A DNA stretch of 64,000 nucleotides from NCBI RefSeq assembly GCF_000312665.1, contig NZ_HF536772.1, positions 3,952,886 to 4,016,885 on the forward strand. Direction: 5' to 3'. The stretch comes from Rhizobium mesoamericanum STM3625 (lineage in GTDB: Bacteria > Pseudomonadota > Alphaproteobacteria > Rhizobiales > Rhizobiaceae). Below the pieces are notes generated by a model, which had not been told where the DNA came from, did not search any database, and was given only the letters and a program-made list of their open reading frames with translations. The translations under genes and the position numbers were made by a program. Position 1 is the stretch's first letter, and each line of letters begins with the position of its first letter. Positions 58,779-64,000 of the stretch are shown one piece after another.

Positions 58779-59156
58779 ATGTCAGCCACCATCAAGTATG
58801 GAATGCGCGCCGCAGCCGATACCGGCGAGGGCGGCACGTATGATTTCGTCCTTTCAGATGAGACCGTTGACCGCGTTGGCGACGTAACCGAGGTCGCTGG
58901 CTGGAAGCTTTCAGGCTTCAAGAAGAACCCGGTTGCGCTCTATGGCCACGACAATTCCCGCCTGACCATCGGCAAGTGGGAAAGCGTCCGCGTGGAAGGA
59001 AAGAAGCTCCTCGGTCGGCTGCGCCTTGCGCCGGAAGGCACCAATGCCTTTACCGATGCCGTCCGCAAGCTCCTTGACCTGAGTATGCTCAATGCCTGCT
59101 CGGTCGGCTTTCAGCTCCAATCGCCAAGTTGCGAACAGGCTGTGCCTTTTGGTTAG
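58779..59156 (+). pseudogene. HK97-type prohead protease, truncated
   Basis: The frame starts MSATIKYGMRAAADTGEG and shows the protease family pattern: DFVLSDETVDRVGDVTEVAGW, FKKNPVALYGHDN (catalytic His region) and LLDLSMLNACSVGFQ (catalytic Ser region). It then runs into unrelated sequence (LQSPSCEQAVPFG). About 60 C-terminal residues of the family are missing. Its presence shows the lost phage had an HK97-type capsid, unlike the P22-like prophage at 1-37,283. Confidence 0.75.
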
Positions 59157-59393
59157 TTCTCTGTTCTTCCATTGCGTCCTGTCTTGGCCCCAAGGCCAGC
59201 ACCTACTACGTGTCCACAGCACTTAGCTACCATGCGAACGTGCGGAAACGAACGTGGAAAAACGTCTGCGATCCTTTTACCCGCTGATTTTCGGCGAGAG
59301 GATCTGTGTCGCTACTTTGCGATCCCACAGCGATCCCAATTGATGTGGGATCATTTGGGATCAGGCTTGTAACCTATTGAACAAGGCCAGCTT

Positions 59394-59468
59394 TGGTACG
59401 CCCTAGGGGAATCGAACCCCTCTTTACAGAATGAGAATCTGTTGTCCTAACCGATAGACGAAGGGCGC
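59394..59468 (-). tRNA. tRNA-Glu (CTC)
   Basis: 75 nt on the minus strand, CCA encoded. Acceptor GCGCCCT pairs with AGGGCGT, D arm with GGTTAGGA, anticodon loop TTCTCAT (anticodon CTC), T arm GGGGTTCGATTCCCC. Its 3' end served as the integration site of the decayed element to its left. Confidence 0.92.
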
Positions 59469-59754
59469 ATCGGGTGAGAAATAGGAAGGAACATGCGGTT
59501 CGACAAGACGTTCGGGCTTTGTCGGAAATGTTGCGGCGGCTAGTTCGCTGGCCAGCGGCCCTCCCACCGCTCTGATTGCCGGAGCCTTCACGTGGCAGCA
59601 ATGTTCGATAGAAGCTCGGCCGCCCTGGTCGGCAGGGCGGTGACCGACGGCCCCAATGCCGCTCGGTGGGCCCATCTTAAGGGCGCTTGCGCGGCCGAAC
59701 TCCTCTTCCGGCTGTGAAACGGACGGCACGAATGGCCGAGACCGTCAGGAGCCG

Positions 59755-60423
59755 CTAGGCCGCGATGATGTAGACGATCTCGAGGCTGTCAGGGTCGACG
59801 ATGACGATCCGGCCGTCCGCGAGGACGAAGTAGCGGTAGCCTTTGTACTCCGGCACGATCTTCACGATGCGCGGCGGCAGCGTCGCGAGCCGGATCTTCT
59901 TCGGAATAGTAGTCCCGACGGAGACGTTGAAATCTGTCTCCTTGACAGGTGCAACGTGAACTTCCTTCAAAGCTTGGCGAATTTCGGTCTGCTGTTCCGT
60001 CGAGATGTTCACATTCGTGGTTGTATTCGAAGTCTGATTCTTAGTCGTCGTGCTGCCCGTAGTTTCATTGCTAGGTTCCGTAGTTGATTTCTGCTTCGTC
60101 ATCGCGCTGCCAGAACTTTCTTGCGAGCCGGGCAGTTTTGTCTTTGTCTCGCTTGACGCTTTGCCCGAGGCACTTCCGCCGGGCAAGGCGTTGTTCGCAG
60201 GTTGCTGCGCGTTCTGTTGCGTGCCCGCGCCCTGGCCAGATTTCTGCTGGGTCGATTTGCCCTTTTCTGGTTGTGGGCAGGCACCCGTTGCGTCGGGCGA
60301 CGGGCAGGCGGCAGAGCCGGATTGCGGCTGGCCGCCGCCCTGAATGGCCTGCTGGGCAAATGTGGTGAGCGGCGACACGCTGATCGACAAGGCCGCCAAT
60401 ATCATGGTCAGACGGGTTTTCAT
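59755..60423 (-). CDS. DUF1236-family exported protein
   Basis: A 222-residue secreted protein. Signal peptide TRLTMILAALSISVSPLTTFAQ (residues 3-24); a long Gln/Ser/Thr/Asn-rich linker (25-150); and a C-terminal DUF1236 unit: FNVSVGTTIPKKIRLATLPP, IVKIVPEYKGYRYFVLADGR, IVIVDPDSLEIVYII. The family is common in Rhizobiales; function unknown. ATG 60423 gives the signal peptide directly. Two small Cys motifs (ACPSPDATGACPQP) may form a disulfide. Confidence 0.8.
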   Translation of the reverse strand: MKTRLTMILAALSISVSPLTTFAQQAIQGGGQPQSGSAACPSPDATGACPQPEKGKSTQQKSGQGAGTQQNAQQPANNALPGGSASGKASSETKTKLPGSQESSGSAMTKQKSTTEPSNETTGSTTTKNQTSNTTTNVNISTEQQTEIRQALKEVHVAPVKETDFNVSVGTTIPKKIRLATLPPRIVKIVPEYKGYRYFVLADGRIVIVDPDSLEIVYIIAA

Positions 60424-60931
60424 TCTGAATCTCCCTGGATTCCAGGCGCGCCACGCCATTCGCATCTTCAAGCGGCTTGTTCCGCTTTCCGTCGAACTGG
60501 AAACTGGGGAGAGTGTTCCCGCTACTTGGACTTAAGTCGGAAACTATTCCCTTCGTCCCGAACGTGCCCCCTATTCTTCCAAAAGGGGACAAGGCATGGA
60601 GATCGACGGCTTCAGCCGTCCAGCAACTTGATAATGTCGACGCGAATTGGTCGTTCATTTGCCTTCCTCTCCTCGATGAAGAATGGCAACAGAACAGCAT
60701 AGGCCAAAACGCAGTATCGCACACATCTATCATTGACCAGGAAGGCTCCGCTTCCCGCGGAATCAATGGCTTCCGCGCCGTCGGCCTCCTCGTTCCCTTA
60801 AGCCGGTGACGCGCGCTGCCGCTGCATAAAAGGGGGCGCTTTAAGGCGAGGCGCCGCCCCTGTTGGTTTGTCAACTGAGATTTTGACGGCCAGCGTCAGA
60901 CATAATTTGGCAAGCGCCCAGGGGGCATTTT
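60424..60931. other. Gene-poor interval (508 bp)
   Basis: No recognisable gene. Several plus-strand frames overlap here, but they are weak. It holds the DUF1236 gene's upstream region. Confidence 0.35.
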
Positions 60932-61213
60932 CTACCAGTCGTCCGGCGGTCGGGGAACGCGCGTTCGAACAATATAGATGCGAACCGGAATCAATAGCAG
61001 GCATGCGCCGAAAAAGCCGAGTAGCAGGAACGTCAACCAGCCGCCCCAATGATAGCCATATCTCTTGGCTATCGCGTTAAGGACAAAGGCTCCCGATACT
61101 CCGATTGCTGCCCACCCGAATGGAAGGTGAGTGTGCATGAAATGGTCTGCCATCCACCCCGCGCAGAAGCCCACGATGATCGCGGTAAGCCAGCCAATCT
61201 CTCCTTCGGTCAT
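60932..61213 (-). CDS. GlsB/YeaQ/YmgE-like membrane protein
   Basis: A 93-residue integral membrane protein with three helices (IGWLTAIIVGFCAGWMADHF, GWAAIGVSGAFVLNAIA, GWLTFLLLGFFGACLLLIPV). Gly-rich helices and the opening WLTAIIVGFCAGW are like the YeaQ/YmgE (transglycosylase-associated) family, though the second half is diverged. ATG 61213 chosen; ATG 61228 also possible. Stress-linked in other bacteria; function unknown here. Confidence 0.65.
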   Translation of the reverse strand: MTEGEIGWLTAIIVGFCAGWMADHFMHTHLPFGWAAIGVSGAFVLNAIAKRYGYHWGGWLTFLLLGFFGACLLLIPVRIYIVRTRVPRPPDDW

Positions 61214-61543
61214 ATTGGTATCTCCCATGGCCTAGATTGAGACAGAGATCAATTATTTAGCAGAAGTAAAAGGCTCTGTTGAGAGGAACGCGCTGCGTTG
61301 GTTCTTACCGGGAAACTCGCAATTTTCAGGCCGGGCCAGTAAGCAGCGCGGCCTGCATCGTACAAGGGCTTGTTTTATGCGGCAACAGGCTGGCGAGGAG
61401 GGCACCGAGCCGAACTAGTATAGCAGTGGCTCATTTTAGAAAGCCGAAAATGATCCGTTTGCCCGGCTTGCCTCCGAAACTCGAAATAATTATCGAATTC
61501 TTGCGTTGCGGCTCGAAGCTACTGATCTTTAAAGAGAAAACGA
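61214..61543. other. Intergenic interval (330 bp)
   Basis: Between the membrane-protein gene and tRNA-Glu(TTC). No gene or terminator recognised. Confidence 0.35.
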
Positions 61544-61618
61544 TGGCACGCCCTAGGGGAGTCGAACCCCTCTTCCCAGAATGAAAATCTGGTGTCCTAA
61601 CCGATAGACGAAGGGCGC
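61544..61618 (-). tRNA. tRNA-Glu (TTC)
   Basis: 75 nt on the minus strand with encoded CCA. Anticodon loop TTTTCAT (anticodon TTC); T arm GGGGTTCGACTCCCC. It is closely related to the CTC isoacceptor 2.1 kb away but differs in the anticodon stem, T arm and discriminator base. Confidence 0.93.
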
Positions 61619-61814
61619 TTCCTTCGTGGTGGCGCCCTTATAGTCAGGCACTTTGAATCCCGCAAGCCGCAAATTCCATTTTTTTGAAAAAAATGACAGG
61701 AATTTTTTGCGTGAGCGAAATGGCGTTTATCGCTGTTGAATCAAGAGGCTATTTACCGACACTCGCAACTCTTGAGGCGGATTTACGCTGCGTTATGAAC
61801 GACGAGCGCAGACG

Positions 61815-62924
61815 TCACAGGGCGCGAGCGATGGTCGCTGGAGCGGCCCTGTCGCCGCAACCCCAGTTCCAGTCGCGGTTCTTTCCGGTATCGAGATGAA
61901 CGGAGTCGGTATGGCAGTAGGTACCGACGCCGCCGCGATCCGGAAGTGATCGGACGTAGCTTGCGATATCCCATTTCGACACGCCCTCGATCTGAATGTC
62001 GGCCGCGTCACAAGTCTTGTGCATGGACTCTTCGGCGCCGCCGACCATGCGGTTGTGATTAGGATCGCGGTAGCCCGAGGTGACAATCACCGGCTTGCCG
62101 AAATGCGTTTCGACCGCCTTGATCACGTTCAGCAGGTTCGGCTTGAAGCAGCTGACTTCGACCTTGTCGTTTTGGAGATGCAGCCCATTGGGTGCAATCC
62201 GCGTCATACCGGGCAGGGAGGCTTTTTGCAGCAGCCCGGAAAGACTGCCGAGCAGGTTTTGCCTCGGCGCGCTATAGAGCGCATTCATCGTTTGCCCTGC
62301 CAGGGCTCCCGACGAAAGTGACGCGCTCTGCACCGGCGCGCTCTGTGTGCCAGTGTTCTGTGAGGACTGCTGTGGCAACAGGGGGGGACCCGGCTGCGGC
62401 TGTCGGGACTGATCTACCGGCACCTGGCCACTGTAAACGCTCGAGCGTACCGGGCTGACACCAACCGGGGCGTAGGCGTTGCCGCCGGCAGGCTGCAATT
62501 GGGTCGAGGTCGGATTGTTCTGCGACACTGTCCGCGCCGAGAAGATGCTCATCGCCTGCGCGTTGATACCTGTTGATTGCATTGCCAGGCCGCCGATGTT
62601 TGCGGGAGCCGAAGCGGCTGATCCTGCTGACATCGGCTGTGCGTTCGGATCCTGCGCCGGCTGAGCGCGCGATACGTTGGCGACCATTGGATCGCGATAG
62701 CCGGGTTGGACCGGTGTGGTTGCCGCAGCCTGCTGTGCAACTGCTGCCGGCACGACGGGGGCAACGACGGACGCGGTATCGGCGGCCTTTTTGTCCGACA
62801 CGCAGCCGCTGAGCACCAGCGCCGATGTGGCGATCAGAACGGCGGGTCCTAAAGCTATCCGCTTTTCAACAGCGAGCACGCGAGCATTCTCCAGGGGACG
62901 GCGAAAGCTGCGCAAAGAACGCAT
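61815..62924 (-). CDS. M15-type peptidase lipoprotein (DUF882/YcbK-like)
   Basis: A 369-residue lipoprotein. The signal ALGPAVLIATSALVLSGC has lipobox LSGC (Cys near residue 41; a GTG at 62,879 would shorten the n-region). A 200-residue Gln/Ser/Pro-rich linker follows. The C-terminal peptidase M15A-like domain (about 255-360) has HFGKPVIVTSGYRDPNHN, GGAEESMHKTCDAADIQIEG and VHLDTG, with metal ligands H in SMHKTCDAAD and H in SVHLD. Likely a murein D,D- or L,D-endopeptidase at the outer membrane. Confidence 0.85.
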   Translation of the reverse strand: MRSLRSFRRPLENARVLAVEKRIALGPAVLIATSALVLSGCVSDKKAADTASVVAPVVPAAVAQQAAATTPVQPGYRDPMVANVSRAQPAQDPNAQPMSAGSAASAPANIGGLAMQSTGINAQAMSIFSARTVSQNNPTSTQLQPAGGNAYAPVGVSPVRSSVYSGQVPVDQSRQPQPGPPLLPQQSSQNTGTQSAPVQSASLSSGALAGQTMNALYSAPRQNLLGSLSGLLQKASLPGMTRIAPNGLHLQNDKVEVSCFKPNLLNVIKAVETHFGKPVIVTSGYRDPNHNRMVGGAEESMHKTCDAADIQIEGVSKWDIASYVRSLPDRGGVGTYCHTDSVHLDTGKNRDWNWGCGDRAAPATIARAL

Positions 62925-63035
62925 CGTTCGCCTCGAGTCGCCTGGAGAGTGCCTGTACCACCCGGCGGCGGCAAGCGCGACGCGGACACGCGAGTCCGAA
63001 ATCGCAAAAGCCGCAAGCCTCGCAAAAGCCTCGGC

Positions 63036-63476
63036 CTACCAGGCGCCGGTATTGCCCATCGAAGCCCAGGGTTCGGCGGTCGGAAGGCTGCTGCCCTTCT
63101 GCAGAATCTCGATCGAGATACCATCCGGCGAACGCACGAAGGCCATGTGGCCGTCGCGCGGCGGACGGTTGATCGTGATGCCGTTGTCCATCAGCCTCTG
63201 GCATGTGGCATAGATGTCGTCGACCTCATAGGCGAGGTGCCCGAAGTTGCGCCCGCCGGTATAATCCTCGGTGTCCCAATTATAGGTCAGTTCCAGGCAC
63301 GGTGCCCCCTTAGCGGTCGCGTCAGCCTTATCGCCAGGAGCCGCAAGAAAAACGAGCGTGTAGCGGCCCTTCTCGTTCTGCGTGCGCCTCACCTCCTCGA
63401 GGCCAAAGAGCGTGGTGTAAAAATGTAAGGAAGCGTCCAGATCTTTGACGCGGACCATGGTGTGGAGATAACGCAT
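63036..63476 (-). CDS. gloA: Glyoxalase I (lactoylglutathione lyase)
   Basis: A 146-residue GloA. It isomerises the methylglyoxal-glutathione hemithioacetal to S-lactoylglutathione. Metal ligands in the expected places: His in [12 protein letters not shown], Glu in [13 protein letters not shown], His in [12 protein letters not shown], Glu in [10 protein letters not shown]. Short C-terminal tail after the last strand. Length is typical of bacterial Ni-type GloA. It is followed 111 bases later by the M15 gene start region. Confidence 0.9.
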   Translation of the reverse strand: MRYLHTMVRVKDLDASLHFYTTLFGLEEVRRTQNEKGRYTLVFLAAPGDKADATAKGAPCLELTYNWDTEDYTGGRNFGHLAYEVDDIYATCQRLMDNGITINRPPRDGHMAFVRSPDGISIEILQKGSSLPTAEPWASMGNTGAW

Positions 63477-63671
63477 TCTATTTCCTCTCTAATGCGGCTC
63501 GGTGGCTTCTTATGTGGCGGAACACCAGTTTCGGGCAAGACAGCGGAGTATGATTGGCAACTGGGAATAATCGAAAAGTAGGACTTGCGCTAATCCGTTA
63601 CCAACATGTTAATCTTGATCTCAAGAATCAGTTAACCGTAACAGTGTGACGCGTATTGAGGGGCTGGCGAC

Positions 63672-64000
63672 ATGGCTGACAGGATTTCATCGAAGGAATT
63701 CACCGACCTCGATCAACTCGCGGGAGAAGCGGTCGACCTCATTGAAATCACTGGTGTCGTCAAGTGGTTCGACGTGGCCAAGGGCTTCGGTTTCATCGTT
63801 CCCGATAACGGCATGCAGGATGTCCTTCTTCATGTGACCTGCCTGCGTCGAGACGGTTACCAGACAATTCTCGAAGGTACGCGGATCGTTGCGCTGATCC
63901 AGCGGCGCGAACGCGGCTATCAGGCGTTCAAGATTCTGTCCATGGACCAGTCCACCGCCGTACACCCCTCGATGCTGCCGCCGGTTCGCACCCATGTGCA
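63672..64000 (+). CDS. Cold-shock-domain protein (3' end cut by window)
   Basis: The frame opens at ATG 63672 and is still open at the window end (109 codons). TGVVKWFDVAKGFGFIVPDN with MQDVLLHVTCLRRDGY is a cold-shock domain: RNP1-like KGFGFI and RNP2-like VLLHV, with Ser/Thr variation. In Rhizobiaceae such genes encode proteins with two cold-shock domains; the second would lie beyond the window. Binds single-stranded nucleic acid. The 195-base region upstream is AT-richer and likely holds the promoter. Confidence 0.85.
   Translation, partial: MADRISSKEFTDLDQLAGEAVDLIEITGVVKWFDVAKGFGFIVPDNGMQDVLLHVTCLRRDGYQTILEGTRIVALIQRRERGYQAFKILSMDQSTAVHPSMLPPVRTHV

Larger units (their letters stand above)
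56184..59409. mobile_element. Decayed integrative element in tRNA-Glu(CTC)
   Basis: Bounded by TGGTACGCCCTAGGGG at 56,184-56,199 and again at 59,394-59,409, the latter being the 3' end of tRNA-Glu(CTC). Inside are a ruined tyrosine integrase, a frameshifted HTH gene, a truncated HK97-type prohead protease, a small membrane-protein fragment and an intact-looking RidA/TetR pair. The pattern is that of a prophage remnant reduced by deletion to 3.2 kb. Confidence 0.75.

Overview
The window looks like chromosomal DNA of a Rhizobiaceae alphaproteobacterium (Rhizobium / Sinorhizobium / Agrobacterium group). This rests on the GC-rich codon use, the DUF992, DUF1236, DUF982 and DUF1515 families, a gloA / M15-lipoprotein / tRNA-Glu neighbourhood, and a GcrA-type regulator. 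No rRNA or species-level marker is present, so the genus is inferred.

Positions 1 to about 37,283 are a nearly complete temperate P22-like (podovirus-type) prophage that continues beyond the left edge. Its leftward early operon (about 6,206 down to 1) encodes Gp157, a Bet/RecT annealase, NinB, two HNH nucleases and small unknowns. The immunity region (6,287 to 8,068) has a repressor, an Arc-like protein, a Cro-like protein, and five related 18-bp operators placed inside the divergent early promoters. The rightward early/middle operon (7,850 to 15,197) is a chain of start/stop-overlapping genes that includes a GIY-YIG nuclease, RusA, an MT-A70 methyltransferase and a GcrA-family regulator with three tandem HTH units. 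The late operon (15,282 to 36,000) encodes terminase, P22-type portal, scaffold and coat, connector, DNA-stabilisation and ejection proteins, a virion GH104 muramidase, a tailspike, an acyltransferase, GH19 endolysin, holin and nested spanins. An antisense homing-type HNH gene is inserted between scaffold and coat. The right attachment site is the 3' half of tRNA-Lys(CTT) at 37,237-37,283; the integrase and the complete tRNA should lie left of the window.

Positions 37,284 to about 56,180 are host accessory DNA with long gene-poor stretches and gene fragments (a frameshifted PAN-domain gene, EamA and luciferase-like monooxygenase remnants). These are interspersed with intact genes: Crp/Fnr regulator, transketolase, DUF992 protein, lytic transglycosylase, hydroxypyruvate-isomerase-like protein, class III cyclase, FAD oxidoreductase, AraC regulator and a Gly/Asn-rich secreted protein.

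Positions 56,184 to 59,409 form a second, decayed element bounded by a 16-bp repeat of the tRNA-Glu(CTC) 3' end. It holds a ruined tyrosine integrase, phage remnants (HTH gene, HK97-type protease fragment) and an apparently intact RidA/TetR pair with three identical-architecture palindromes between the genes. Positions 59,394 to 64,000 return to conserved chromosome: two tRNA-Glu genes, DUF1236 protein, YeaQ-like membrane protein, M15 peptidase lipoprotein, glyoxalase I and a cold-shock-domain protein cut by the window edge.
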